A DNA stretch of 64,000 bases from Rhytidiadelphus loreus. Taxonomy: Eukaryota; Streptophyta; Bryopsida; Hypnales; Hylocomiaceae. Within the stretch, counting starts at the first letter, position 1. Each line of letters starts with the position of its first letter. The position numbers and the translations under genes were made by a program. The notes beneath the pieces were generated by a model. It searched no databases, was not told where the DNA came from, and saw only the letters and a list, made by a program, of their open reading frames with translations. This document shows, piece after piece, positions 10,602 through 22,000 of the stretch. Where the stretch lies: positions 48,711,087 through 48,775,086 of the forward strand of contig OX344762.1 of the NCBI GenBank assembly GCA_947034895.1. The letters are read 5' to 3'.

Positions 10602-12183
10602 CCAAATCGGAGCAGTCAAGCGTCAGCCACAGAACTAATGGCGGAGTCAGCCTAGTCGAAAGTCAGAGTCCAAGTTGTCGAAGCAAGGTGTAATTTCCAA
10701 TTTGGAATGTTGTGTGTGTTATTCCTAATCGGAACTGTCTTGGTGTTACCTAATTGGACTTGCGGTTGTGTTCCGATTTGGTCTGCGGTGAGCAGTTAGG
10801 GTTGAAGTTTTGTTTTGTGTGCAGTGAATGCCAAATTGGGAAGTTCATGCTTGTGGGTTTGAATGCAGTTATTTTTTAGGTTCCTAGTTGGCAGTTTGTG
10901 GATTTTGAAGTGACGTCCAAGTTGGTTAGGGAACCGCCTGGCTTGAGGTTTTAAATGCTGAGCTTTCCAAATTGGAAGCTACCCAGTGTTGAGTGAGTCC
11001 GCTACGAGTCCTAGTCCAAGTTGGCTGTGTAATTTCTGTGTTTGTGTGTGTTTTATGCTTGATGTGTGTGTGTTTGTGTCAAGTCGGAGGTGACTTGTGT
11101 GTTCCCAGTTGGAAAAATGTCTATCATAATGTCTGCAGTCCTATTCGGAAGATGCAGATAAAGGATGTCCAGGTGATTCTTGTGGAGAGAAGAGGAAGAA
11201 GATCCTAATTGGAATTTTAATGCTGAAGTTTAAAGTATATCATTAGAGTGCTATTAGTTTCCAAATTGGAAAGTATGCTGAGTGAATCAATGTAGTAGAA
11301 ACTGTAATGAAGCAAAAGATTTTTATGGAGAAATATTTCCAAGTTGTAGAATGAGGGACAATGGATTGTAGAATCTTAAGACCAAGTTGGAGAGCTTTTG
11401 ATGAGAATCAGTGTGATAGAAAAGATACAAAAGTGTAAATGGTGATTTTTTCACCAACTCGGATTTATACAATGTTGATTTAATCTAGTTGGTGTTGATG
11501 CTTTTGTTTATGTTTGGAATTGATCGTTTTACATCAATTTGGAATTGTGTGCTTGGAGTCCAAATTGGTATGTATGCAAGTATAGATGGATTTTGGCATA
11601 TGATGATGTGTGCAGCCTGGTTGATTCCCGATTCGGTCTGTGAGCTTGAGTGAAGGCGAGGTTTTGCCAAGTCGGGAGGCTGTATAACAACAAGGCCCAA
11701 ATAGGAGTCAGAAATGATTGATGCCTGAATACTGAATTGAAAAGAATCCAATTTGGTATTTTAAGAGTATGCAGTTGGTCCAAAATGAGAAGGTAATTCA
11801 TGAGTGATGGAAGTTTTATGAGGAATAAAATAATGGAGAGTAAGAAAATACCCAAGTTGGGTAGAAAAGATTGCAAGTTCTATAATTGTCAAAATTTTGA
11901 GAGACTAAGTTGTGAAGCTCTGAGGCAAAATTCCCAGTTGGTTGGTGAAAGTGTTAATGCTGGGAAGATGGGAGACAAGATAAATCAAGTTGGTGAGTGT
12001 TCCCTAGTTGAGAGTAAAAAGTAGCAAATTGGGAAAGAAGCAATGAGTGTGCAAGCCCAATTCGGATGAAGCCATGCATTCTGATTAGCCAAATCGGTGA
12101 TTAAAGAGCAACTGCAAAAGAAAGGACGATTTGGAGAAAGTTTGGAAGCCAAATTGGAAGAGAAGATGCTGAATCCAATTTGG
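10602..12183 (+). repeat. Dense interspersed array of CCNANTYGG 9-mers
   Basis: Roughly 36 copies of a 9-bp near-palindrome lie along about 1.58 kb, spaced 20-80 bp apart, with unrelated sequence between them. Examples are CCAAATCGG (10602), CCAATTTGG (10697), CCTAATCGG (10724), CCTAATTGG (10749), CCGATTTGG (10773), CCAAATTGG (10831), CCTAGTTGG (10883), CCAAGTTGG (10917), CCAAATTGG (12149) and CCAATTTGG (12175). Positions 1-2 (CC), 4 (A), 6 (T) and 8-9 (GG) are nearly invariant. Positions 3 and 5 vary freely and position 7 is T or C. Many copies extend to TTCC....GGAA. Short open frames in the array carry no domain. The function is unknown. Confidence 0.85.
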
Positions 12184-13523
12184 GAAGATAAGCTTAATTA
12201 TCCATAATTAATAAATTAAAAACAAAAGATAAATAATAAGAGAAAAAATTAAATAATTATTTTAGTAATTAGAGAATGAATGTAGGATCAATTGTCTTTT
12301 CTTGGTGTTTGTTTAGGCCAATTAGGTACATTTAGAAACAATCTTGTTAGAATTACCTCCCTTGGAACGAACATAACTATTTGTTGGGTAAATCCAATTA
12401 GGTTCCAACTTAATCTACAGATACTTTCTAGTTTTTGTACATAACATTATCTTTGTGGATTCAAACTTCAAAGAATCTTTAGAAATTATATTGTACTACT
12501 CATTTGTGTTTTGTCCAAATCTATTGGGATTTTAGAGATTCAAGAAAATTAATAGTGAGCATGCACAATTGGGAAAAAAAAATCTAAACTCTAATATGCA
12601 ATTTCAACAAATTTTGACCACCATTTGTTGAAATTTTTTGCACTAAAGACTTTGAATTTTAAAAAAAACATATGGAAGAATTGGGTTAGGGATGTATAAT
12701 TTTATTTTTTTAAAAGCACTTGATTTCCATTCTTTAATAAATTATTAAGTAGAAGTAGGTTCAAGATTGAAAGAAATCCAAAATCATTAATAGCTCTAAA
12801 ATGGGATTGAAACAAAACAATATTAAATGGTGACATTGTTCTAGAAAGCAAACTTAAACTTCTCCACCATTTTTTTTAAACAATGAAAATTGCATTAAAA
12901 GAAAAATCCTATAAGTTATATTTTCAAAAATATATTTATATTGCTTGGGAAAGAAGATTTTATTGAACTTTCTCATTACTAGTGCAAATATAATGAATCA
13001 AAGCTTCAAATGTGACAAAAATATGATAGTTTAGGGGGGGGAGGGGAAATCAAAATTTTATTCTAGAAATTTATAATTTGTTTTGGCTTCCCACCGCCAA
13101 GTTTAGTCTAGGCTTTTGTATTATAACTTTTTCTCCCAAGCACCAATTAAAATAAAAAATTATATTTCAATGAAGCTAATTAGTTTTTCTATCTTATGAA
13201 AAAGTTTCAAGAAGTTACACCAAAAATTGATGTTATAAAAAAACAACTCAAAATCCATTTAGGTTAGAAGGAGATAGTGGTCCTCTAGGGATTAAAGTGA
13301 CAATCTAATATATGCAATTAATATAAGAAATCCCACTTATGCCACAATTTTGAAGTCATTTTCTTAGTCACTATTTATTAGTGACATACAATTCTAATTT
13401 TTATGTGTACCTCATTGGTTCCCAAAGTATGTATGAAGTTGCATACGTAGTCACATTACACAATTATAGGGTCTTTTACTTTATCTCAAGTATATGGAAC
13501 AATTGTTAGGGTTTGTTGAACAT
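12184..13523. other. AT-rich intergenic with repeat remnants
   Basis: No gene is seen. The segment 12900-13300 resembles the dispersed repeat also present near 6250-6780 and 18990-19140 and ends in CTAGGGATTAA at about 13288, an eroded MITE end. CCAATTAGG at about 12317 and 12400 may be outliers of the 9-mer array. Confidence 0.4.
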
Positions 13524-14850
13524 TAACCCTTAAAGGACCGTCACTATACTTTCACCCAAAACGCTCCAAAGCTGTCATTTCTAGTACAAGTACCAAAATT
13601 TTGAAAAAAAAAACTTTTTTTGACATATCTAACCGTAGGATCTTGTATTATATAGTATCAAAAACATGTGGTAAAAATTTTAGACATTTCCGCCGGGTGG
13701 ATTGCAAGATATAAGCATTCAAATTAACTAAAATTGTTTTTTTGACCCTGCGAAAAGCAGGGCAGCTACACTTCACAAGCTCACATTTCTATGAAAAAAT
13801 GACCTAAATGGTGGTGCTTCTTTGCGTTTGTTTTCCTAGACAAGTTGGCCACATACTTGAAAAATTTCAGATCATTTGGAATAGTACAACATATAGGAAA
13901 AAATAGTAAGTAGGTAGTAGTAGAGAATGATTAAAAATACTAAATTATTTACAATTGAAATATGGAATTGAAAATTTCTAATACCAATGGTCGAAATGTT
14001 GTAATAATGTATCTACATCCTACGATTTTATTTTTGTCCAAAAATATTGAAAATTGGGTTAGATAAAGGAAATCCCACTACAAGAGAAAGGGGTGTTTTA
14101 AGTATAGTCCTAGAGATAACATTTTAAGTAATGACCTTTTTAGGAGATTTTTAGTAAGAATTTACAAGATATTTTTGTCTTTCTAGTAAAATTTTACTAG
14201 AAAGACAAAAATATCTTGTAAATTCTTACTAAAAATCTCCTAAAAAGGTCATTACTTAAAATGTTATCTCTAGGACTATACTTAAAACACCCCTTTCTCT
14301 TGTAGTGTCCAAAACTGCCCACAAACAAAAAATCCTCATAACTTTTGACTCATTGATCAAAATGGAATGATTCAATGTAGCTATTTCAAATTTAGAAACC
14401 AAAAGTGCATGAAAACGTTAATTTAATTTTTTAACAAATCCAATTGTTATATCTTTTAGTTAATCTATTAAAGTACATCTTTTTGAAATTTCAAAATGGA
14501 AAACCTTACCAGTTTTTAGAATAATGATTATTATTTGGGAATTCTAAAAATAAATATTTTCAAGTATCCTCCATAGGCTACATTTGTTGCACTCTATGAT
14601 ATGTTGAAGAATTAAATTAAAAATACATATAAGAAATTTATCAAAAATATATCATGTTTGTGCTTGAATAAAATACTAAGTAAAAAAAAATGATTCAAAA
14701 TAATGAATTGTTGATAATTTAGTTATTTGGTATTAAAAAATTCCAAATCCAAAGGTTGCAATAGATAATCAACATCCAATGCTTTTATTATTTTTCAAAA
14801 ATATTGAATGGTGAGTGAAATAAAGTATTAAAGTAAAGACTTTGTAATTG
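13524..14850. repeat. TTAACCC-ended dispersed repeat (host of the CACTA palindrome)
   Basis: It begins TTAACCCTTAAAGGACCGTC at 13524 and matches, in reverse orientation, about 19000-19720. Shared landmarks include the hexanucleotide-rich stretch around CACTTCACAAG, TGGAATAGTACAACATATAG against its partner, and the AAAATATTGAAAATTGGGTT region. It contains no coding sequence. The copy at 19.0-19.7 kb lacks the palindromic insertion at 14076-14307 and so gives an approximate empty site. The right end is not clear. Confidence 0.55.
14076..14307. mobile_element. CACTA-type MITE, perfect 232-bp palindrome
   Basis: The sequence from CACTACAAGAGAAAGGGG to its exact reverse complement CCCCTTTCTCTTGTAGTG is a perfect palindrome. 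It has two 116-bp arms, no spacer, and no mismatch that I could find; the centre is between 14191 and 14192. It is flanked on both sides by TCC (14073-14075 and 14308-14310), the 3-bp duplication expected for CACTA (En/Spm) transposition. There is no coding capacity. A transcript would fold into one uninterrupted hairpin. Confidence 0.9.
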
Positions 14851-14898
14851 CACAAGAAGATTTTGTGGCATTAGCCCTTGGAGTTAAAGTTGGGGTGG

Positions 14899-15205
14899 GG
14901 GTCTAAAGTGTCCTAGTTTAGATACTAAAGTTTAGCCCCGATTAAGGCCTTTTGTTACTTTAGAATTCATATTGTGTTAGGTGGGGTTAAAGTTTTGTCA
15001 ACACTTTGTTCCACATAATCTCTAGAAATAAACAATTTGAACAATAAACAGTTGTTTGGGGGTCTAAAGTGTCCCACTTTAGACTTCAAAGTTTAGCCCC
15101 AACTAAAGTCTCTTGTTATTTTACAATTCTTGATTTTGTGTTAGGCGGGGTTAAAGTTATGTCCTCAATTCCTCATCCTTTGTTCCACATAATCTCTAGA
15201 AATAA
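14899..15205. repeat. Two-copy tandem repeat, about 158 bp
   Basis: Two head-to-tail copies begin at about 14899 and 15058 with GGGGTCTAAAGTGTCC. They continue through GTTTAGCCCC, CTTTTGTTA/CTCTTGTTA, GTTAGG(T/C)GGGGTTAAAGTT and end in TTGTTCCACATAATCTCTAG. The motif is related to the GGGCTAAAG repeats at 1986-2340. No gene is present. Confidence 0.75.
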
Positions 15206-15984
15206 AATATTCTAAGTTGAATAATTGAATTCAAAGTTTACAAAATATGTTTAAATATAAATTATTTTTTTCTTCATTTCTTAAATAATAATGAAGTACA
15301 AATAAATCAAACATTTGACAAGAAACTTAATCATTAATAGCTCTAACATGGAATTAGTATACACCAATCCATCAAGGACCGAACAAGGTTTTGTTGGTAA
15401 TCAAGAAATTTTTAGCAATTCACTAAGAAAGATTAATTTTTCTTTTTATATTTAAATTTATACTAAACACGTGGTTCAGGAATAGCTTAAAGGCTCATCA
15501 ATTTCTAGAACCTATTGGTATAGCATTATATACACATACATATATGATATGTATTTTTTTACTCAACCTGCTCAATTTAAAATAATGACTAATTTAACCC
15601 CTACAAAACCAAGGTCTTTTTTGTTCAAAAAGAAACTCAAAACTTCCATTTCTATAGAGAAGAGTAAAATAAAATTAATTTTTTTTTCATATCTAACCAT
15701 AAGCTAGATCTTACACTTCACTAGTACAAATATGTGTAGAAAATTTTTCAGAAATTTATTTGTTTGGATTGCAAGATAAATGTGTTCAATGTGGAAAAAA
15801 AGTATTTGCAACTCATTGTGTGACTAGAATATTTGACTTTGAATCATTTTAACCTTAAATTTTTGCACTTTCAAGATCCGGACTTCAAATTTGTACAATA
15901 TAGAATTCACTTGAGAATCTACTTGGAATTTAAGATTTTTTTTTTTTTTAATTAAAACTAAAATTCACATGCAATTACAATGTA
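15206..15984. other. AT-rich intergenic sequence
   Basis: No gene or clear repeat boundary is seen. The stretch 15560-15830 has the phrasing of the dispersed repeats at 13.5-14 kb (ACCAAGGTC, TATCTAACC, GCAAGATAAAT). Confidence 0.35.
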
Positions 15985-16830
15985 CTTAGTTTCAGGAACG
16001 TAGCCTGTCCTGAGAAGCGGATTGGAGTCAGTTCTCAAGTGTGGCTAACTTTTGTAATGAACACTTCTAGCAATAAATTTTATAGCTGCCTAGCTACCGA
16101 AAATGTGTTGCATTTGGAACTTTTAGCACACTTAATGAGCAGGGATTAGTTTTTGCTACTAATCAGAGCTAATAATGAAAATCACATGGCATAAATATTA
16201 GAACCAGTAGTCAATGCAATTACTTGAGCAACGGTAAGCTAGCTTGGTCATGTCCACGCGCGCGGTTTTGACAATGGGCTTCATCTTGTCCACCAATCGA
16301 TCTCGTACAAATTTGGATGTGCGGTTTCTGTAGAATTGAATGTTTCCCGTTCAATGTATCACAAGCTTGAAGACACTCGATCGATCTCTATTGCTCAAAA
16401 TCTATATATGTAATATGAATATATCACTGATAATTGAAGCTTCCTCACGGAATTGAAGCTGCTATTCAAGCAAATAGATAGATAGATACTTAGATAGATA
16501 GATCGATATCGATTGACCGAGCTAGTGACTAAGCCTCCAGATTGGAATTGAAGGCTGGGAACCAAAAATTGGAAAGCTAAGGATCCCAGAGACCCACCCA
16601 AACCATGATTCATGCATGCACAACTTTGATCGATGCCGCTTTGGGTCATGATATTAACACAAGTACTTTTCAATATAATGGAGCTGGACATGCATGTGGG
16701 AGCGTTCCTTTTGTCCGGTTGAACTGGTACGTGTCTTTTAATTAAGCAGTTTTCCTCGAAAATCTGTGACTGAGTATGCTTCGTAAGAAATGGACTCGGT
16801 GGAGTAATGTGGGGCATTTACAATCATAAT
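15985..16830. repeat. Tandem-duplication unit 2: intron 1 end, exon 1 and upstream of FAH
   Basis: The stretch 15985-16220 matches 25765-26000 (intron 1 of the intact hydroxylase) through TTTTATAGCTGCC, TTTAGCACACTTAA and GAGCTAAT.ATGAAAATCA. After the exon-1 remnant, 16320-16617 matches 27230-27430, and 16605-16805 matches 29130-29365. About 1.15 kb of upstream sequence present in the intact copy is missing here. A GATA microsatellite lies at 16477-16505. Confidence 0.8.
16224..16284 (-). pseudogene. FAH exon 1 copy (unit 2), frame lost
   Basis: On the minus strand it reads ATGAAGCCCATTGTCAAAAC and continues to GTGGACATGACCAAG and GTTGCTCAAGTAA. This is the exon-1 sequence of the intact gene at 26001-26060. 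The codons for the two serines after Met are deleted, extra bases interrupt the middle, and the donor GTAAGT has become GTAATT. The matching exon-2 copy lies 15 kb away at 1250-1345, on the other side of a block of transposons. Confidence 0.75.
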
Positions 16831-17044
16831 TTGCATTGAGTAATTCAAAAGAAAACGAAAGGATCATCAAAGAACTTGCGTTACTTGCCTGAAGCAGACT
16901 TCAATTCAGAGGCTGAACGTACTCACTGTGGTCTGCTGTTGGTTGAATGTGTGCAAAATATCGCTGGTATTTTCATAATTTTTACGATCTTTGGCCTATA
17001 AAAGAAACTTTGGATCTAAGGATTTGGATTCAACGGATGTTTCG
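16831..17044. other. Short intergenic gap
   Basis: No feature is seen between the duplicated FAH segment and the next transposon end at 17045. Confidence 0.4.
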
Positions 17045-17300
17045 TTAACCCCTAAATGCCCGAGGCACCCAAATATGATGTTTGCAAAACTTTGAAGTTA
17101 AATAAATCCTAACCAATTTGCTATTTATAGTAGTTTATATTTTTTAAATGTTCTTCTTGAAGTCTAGTTTTGCCTCCAAAAGTTTGATCTTGAAAATAAA
17201 TGACAATGATTTTTCTATAAGAAATTTTGTGCATGGGTACCCTGTGCAATCTTGACTTTCCATAGTGTTAAGAGCTCTTGGAAATGAGCCTCAAATACAC

Positions 17301-18576
17301 ATTAAAGAAAATTGCAGGCCTCTAGAGGGCCGCTCCAGAGCACCTCCAAGGACCCCGCAGATTGAACTTTATTTGCTTAGGAATTATTTTTTCCCCTATT
17401 CTCGTTCACCTTCTGTCACAACGTCGCATGCTTGTACAAAAATCCAAGTACAAGGGTTATAATAATGAGGATGAAGGTGTTCAAATGCACCTTAACCCTA
17501 ATTATTGAATACTTTGCATTTCAACCAAGTTGTGGAAAACACAATAATATCCAAGGTAGTCCATTGAACACCTACCATGCAAATTTCTTTTGGATGGTAT
17601 ATTAATGTTACACTTCATTACCATTTTCATATGGAAGATGGTGAGGAGAGAAGGTGTTTATACAAGTGGGGTAGTGGTAGGTACAGCAACCCATGTGGGA
17701 TATGTGATTTAGGACTAAAATGAGGAGCTTCACCGCTCATAGTTATGTGAAAACATAGAAAATGTGTTAAAAAACAAATTTTAGACCTCATTTAGGCATA
17801 GAATTTTATCTTTTTTCAAAAATATTTGATCTAAATAAAGTTGGGGAATCAAGTTAAGTTTTATTTCCAAAAATCCGTTTGAGGTTTTGACACTCCACCT
17901 AAAAGGTATGGAAAAATTTTAGAAAGGGGTTGGAAGGGTCATTTTTTTAAACATTTTTCAAACACCCTCTTTGAAATTTTTCCATAACTTTTATATGGAG
18001 TTCCAAAACTTGAAACGGATTTTGGAAATAAAACTTGACTTGATTCACCAACTTTATTTAGATAAAATATTTTTTTGAAAAAAGATACTCTTCTATGCCT
18101 AAATGAGGTCTAAATTTTGTTTTTTAACACATTTTCTGTGTTTTCACATAACTATAAGTGGTGAAGTTCCTCATTTTAGTCCTAATTCACATATCCCACA
18201 TGGGTTGTTGTACCTACCACTACCCCACTTGTATAAACACCTTCTCTCCTCACCATCCTCCACACCTAAATCAAGTAAGTAGGTCATCGTAGTTGGTGTT
18301 ACGACATTAACCGAATGACAAAAAACTTGCTTAATTATTACTTGTGTTAAAAAAAACCCAAAAAACTTGCTTAAATGGCAATAACACACCATGTACTTAT
18401 TGTTGTATACATTGTTGCCTTATAAATTGTTAATTAGTTTGGTCTGACAACATTCGCGATATTCACCCAAGTTGACACTACAGATTTGACGTATTCCATA
18501 GGCTCCCTACTCCTCTTTTAATAGCTATGTTTGTCACAGCGGAGCGGCCCTCTGGAGACCCGAAATTTTCTCTAAT
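17301..18576. mobile_element. Nested non-autonomous DNA element with about 36-bp inverted ends
   Basis: The left end ATTAAAGAAAATTGCAGG, continuing to CTCTAGAGGGCCGCTCC, is mirrored at the right by ATTAGAGAAAATTTCGGG, continuing to CTCCAGAGGGCCGCTCC. The uninterrupted host copy (near 61705) reads CAAATACACTAGATCTTGG, which locates the insertion between CAAATACAC and ACTAGATC. The target duplication is short and ambiguous. The core carries a 621-bp inverted repeat (17637-18257). Related end sequences appear near 63196 and 53243. No transposase is present. Confidence 0.7.
17637..18257. repeat. 621-bp imperfect inverted repeat (long hairpin)
   Basis: The left arm begins GATGGTGAGGAGAGAAGGTG and the right arm ends with its complement CACCTTCTCTCCTCACCATC. 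Pairing continues with scattered mismatches to a centre near 17947, so each arm is about 300 bp. It is the core of the nested element at 17301-18576. Confidence 0.88.
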
Positions 18577-18999
18577 ACTAGATCTTGGAGAAAAAATCAC
18601 ATTCTAAATTCATTTAAAAAAGTTGTAGAGTGAATTTTGAGAAATCTTAAATTGATTTGGGTTCTTCAAGTTATGCCCGTTAACTTCATATTTTTTTGAT
18701 CATCAACTTTTTAGATTTGACTTGCAAAAAAGACTTTAGTTCCTTTTTGCAATTTTAGCACCCTCATAATCAAACATTATAATCTTTCACTCCATAAGTG
18801 ATATTGTTGTGCTTTCTTTCCCTATGCAATCTCTAACAAGTCTAGTTTGAATTTGTACGGTTATAATTTCAAAAAAATTGAAACATCTTATCAAAATGTT
18901 GGCATTTTATTCAGTTTAGAGCAATTTTCAGGAAGTTGAAAACATGCCTTGGGCATTTAGGGGTTAAAATGGCAATATTCCTCAAACTTGGCACTTTTC

Positions 19000-19720
19000 G
19001 GAAAAAAAAATTCTTTTCATAAAACAAAATTTTGAGTTTATTTTTTACAGATTTATATATATATATAGAAAGCTTTGAGTTGTTTTATTTTTATTATTGA
19101 AATGAAAGTTATGAGTTTTAGTTTGTGGGCAATTATGGATTCTCTAGAACTCTAAAATAAGCTTTGGAGTCTTTTATTTAACTCAATTTTCAATATTTTT
19201 TGAAAAAAATAAAATCATAGGATGTAGTTTGTTTAATATAACATTACAACCATTGGAATTGGCATTTTTTCAATTCCATAACTAAATTCTTAACAATTTA
19301 GTATTTTGAATCATTCTCTATTTTTTTCTATTCACTATTTTTTTCTTATATGTTGCACAATTCCAAATGGTCTAAAAATTTCAAGCATGTAGCCAACATG
19401 CCTTGAAAAATGAATCCAAAGAAGCACCACCCGCATTTGAGACATTTTTTCATACAAATGTGACCTTATGAAGTGTAGCTGCCATGTTTTTTTATAGGAT
19501 CAAAAAAAAGATTTTTGTCAATTCAAATGCTAATATCTTGCAATCCACACAATAGAAATTTCTTAAATTTTTTTCAAATCTTTTTAAACCAGCATACTAC
19601 AAGATCCTACAATTACATGTGTCCAAAAATGTTTTTTTTCTTCTAAAATTTGATACTTTAACTAGAAATGGCAATTTTAGAGCGTATTTGGTAAAAACAT
19701 AGTCAAGGAACTTTAGGGGT
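19000..19720. repeat. Inverted copy of the 13.5-14.4 kb dispersed repeat
   Basis: Reverse-complement similarity to 13524-14400 is clear through CATAGGATGTAG, the TTGCACAATTCCAAATGG(T) segment, AAGCACCACC, TTGCAATCCAC and finally CTAGAAATGGCAATTTTAGA with GGAACTTTAGGGGTAAA. It lacks the CACTA palindrome found in the other copy. Confidence 0.6.
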
Positions 19721-20799
19721 AAAGTATTGGCAACTAAAAGAAAATTCAACTATAGACTTTAGCATGCGTTGTTTGAACACTGCATGAATAAGCTATGAAT
19801 TTTTATAATAGAATCTCTAGGTGTACCAAAAAACAACAAGGTATGTGCACCTAAAAGTGACACTTTTCTAGTTGCACCACCTATCTATAGTTGTCCAAGA
19901 TTTCAAGCTTGAAATCTTTGATAGCTATAGACAGGTGGCACAATTAGGTACACATACTTTAGGTGATAAATTCTCATGTTTTGATTGGGTACATCTTGTA
20001 GAATTAATATGTAGGTTTTCATGACACTTTTGGGTCCAAATGTAGGTGTTGATCAAGATTGCTAGCATGTGAGACTATGAGCCTGCCTTTTTTTTTTCTT
20101 AGAAAAAAGGGTGAGGTACCTATGACCGTGGGTTTAGGGGATTGTGATTTTCCAAAAATGCGAGTTCATTTAAAAAAATTCAAAGTCAATTACAAATTTC
20201 TATTAAGAGACTTCATTGCAACAAGCAATAGTGGTTGATTTTGAATGAAATCATGCAATGATTGAGCAAAAGAAAATAAATGACCCCCTATATGTAGCTT
20301 AAAAACACACAAATCCAATCATAATGAAAATCTACACATAGTAGTTTGACTCATGAAATATATCTATCTCATGAGTCTAAGTTGCAATGGATGTAGTCGC
20401 ATAATCCTCATGGGTAGACGATTTTGAAGTCTCTCTACCCTCAGATGCTAATCCATCTATAAACTGTAGAACATTTAGAGCATATGTATCTTTACAACGT
20501 TTGGTTTATGACAATCAAAATCTACAAAGGTTGATGCCATGTGCTCAATATAAAGTAGAAGATCAAAACTCTTTTCTGGATTGTAGAAAAGACTTCGTTT
20601 CTTCATCATTGCATTTGATGACATCAATCATCAATGGTTGCAAACAAATATGATATAATGTTAGAATTTTAGAACACAAAGATTTCTATAGAAATAAAGA
20701 CTTTAAGAAAACGCAAACTTACTTACTGAATTTTTCCCTTTGAGCAAATTTTCAAGGCACCACAGACATTTCATCCAAATCATGTAAGTCCTAAAGTCC
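19721..20799. other. Intergenic sequence
   Basis: No gene is seen. A short inverted pair, AGGTGG(T/C)GCAAC...GATTTCAAGCTTGAAATC, lies around 19878-19940. Confidence 0.35.
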
Positions 20800-21132
20800 T
20801 AGAACCAAAAAGTCCAACTATCAAGACATTGACCCACAAACACTTGAAAAATAAAAAACTATTGCATTCACTATTTTACACAATCACGAAAGGCTATTCT
20901 AAAATCTACAAGTCCTACATGATTTGTGTCCTTGGTAGATAGCAGTCAAAGTTCATTCACGCCCAACTAATATTGGTGCAAACTAAATCCATAAGAATTA
21001 GCAAATATGAAGGTGTAATGTTGAAAAGAGAGATTTTTTTGGATTGTATACCATAATTGCCCTATTGTCTTTAAGAAATTTTGTAGCAAAATCAAATATA
21101 CATTCAATAAAGACTTCTTCTAGAACATTCCC

Positions 21133-21376
21133 CTCTAAAACTTAGGTATTGGAAATTGACACATTAGACATAGGCAAACTATATATTAGGAAGAGTTGCA
21201 ATTAAGAAGTCTTTTCCCTCTAAAACTTAGGTATTGGGAATTGACACACTAGGCATGGGCAAACTATATATTAGAAAGAGTTGCAATTAAGAAGTCTTTA
21301 GAACTTAGGTATTGGGAATTGACACATTAGGCATGGGCAAACTATATATTAGGAAGAGTTGCAATTAAAAAGTCTG
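21133..21376. repeat. Tandem repeat, three units of about 81-85 bp
   Basis: The units begin at about 21133, 21218 and 21299. Each runs AACTTAGGTATTGG, ATTGACACA, GCAAACTATATATTAG, AGAGTTGCAATTAA and then AGTCT. Confidence 0.88.
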
Positions 21377-21520
21377 CACAAACGTTCTTATCCATTGTTC
21401 CATCTACATAGCAGTTGTAGTCCTTTTAGGCATTCATACACAATGCAAACAATACATTTTAATAGACATATATAACTTGAAGGCCAAGGGAAGATATTAA
21501 CAATAGAAGAATCCATTACT

Positions 21521-21815
21521 ATTATATTTACTTTTTTGGCAAAGGACAATATGGAGTCTCATGCAACTGGAATCTAAGAGAATTCATTAATACTACATTT
21601 ACTTTTGTGGCAAAGGACAATATGGAGTCACTAAAAAAGACAACATGAAGTCTCATGTAGCTGGAATCTAAGAGAATTCATTAATACTATATTTACTTTT
21701 TTGGCAAGGGACAGTATGGAGTCTCATGTACTAGTTGGAATCTAAGAGAATTCTTTAATATTATATTTACTTTTTTGGCAAAGGACAATATGGAGTCTCA
21801 TGCAGCTGGAATTGA
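21521..21815. repeat. Tandem repeat, four units of about 70-95 bp
   Basis: The units start near 21521, 21592, 21686 and 21761. The core is ATTTACTTTTTTGGCAAAGG, ACAATATGGAGTC, TCATG, then TGGAATCTAAGAGAATTC. One unit has an internal partial duplication (GACAACATGAAGTCTCATG). Confidence 0.85.
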
Positions 21816-22000
21816 ATCTTAGATATCTTCTCCGTACTTGAGATCATTCTCAAAATTGAGTTTTGCATTATGAAAACATGAGATTGAACACCTTGCACAT
21901 CAGAAGGCAATGCAACTTTAATTTGGCAATCATGTAGCTAAACAACCTTCAGCGTCTACAACACAATTGGAGGACAATTCAACCACTCTGCATCAACTTT

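Larger units (their letters stand above)
17045..18967. mobile_element. TTAA-bounded MITE split by a nested insertion
   Basis: The left end TTAACCCCTAAATGCCCGAG (17045) and the right end GGGCATTTAGGGGTTAA (to 18967) match the uninterrupted 634-bp copy at 61459-62092. The interior matches it as well, for example GCAATCTTGACTTTCCATAG, and CTAGATCTTGGAGAAAAA after the interruption. About 1.28 kb is inserted at 17301-18576. The element has no coding capacity. Confidence 0.75.
20800..22000. repeat. Dispersed repeat, unoccupied paralogue of 33.7-36.9 kb
   Basis: The stretch 20810-20920 matches 33705-33835 (CAAGACATTGACCCACAAAC and on), 21485-21930 matches 34950-35130, and 21945-21985 matches the two flanks of the CACTA insertion at 35173-36834. 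This copy lacks both CACTA-like insertions. It contains its own tandem repeats at 21133-21376 and 21521-21815. No gene is seen. Confidence 0.65.

Noticed and set aside
21133..21815. CRISPR-like array
   Set aside because: Units are 70-95 bp, tandem, without unique spacers, and the context is a plant nuclear genome.
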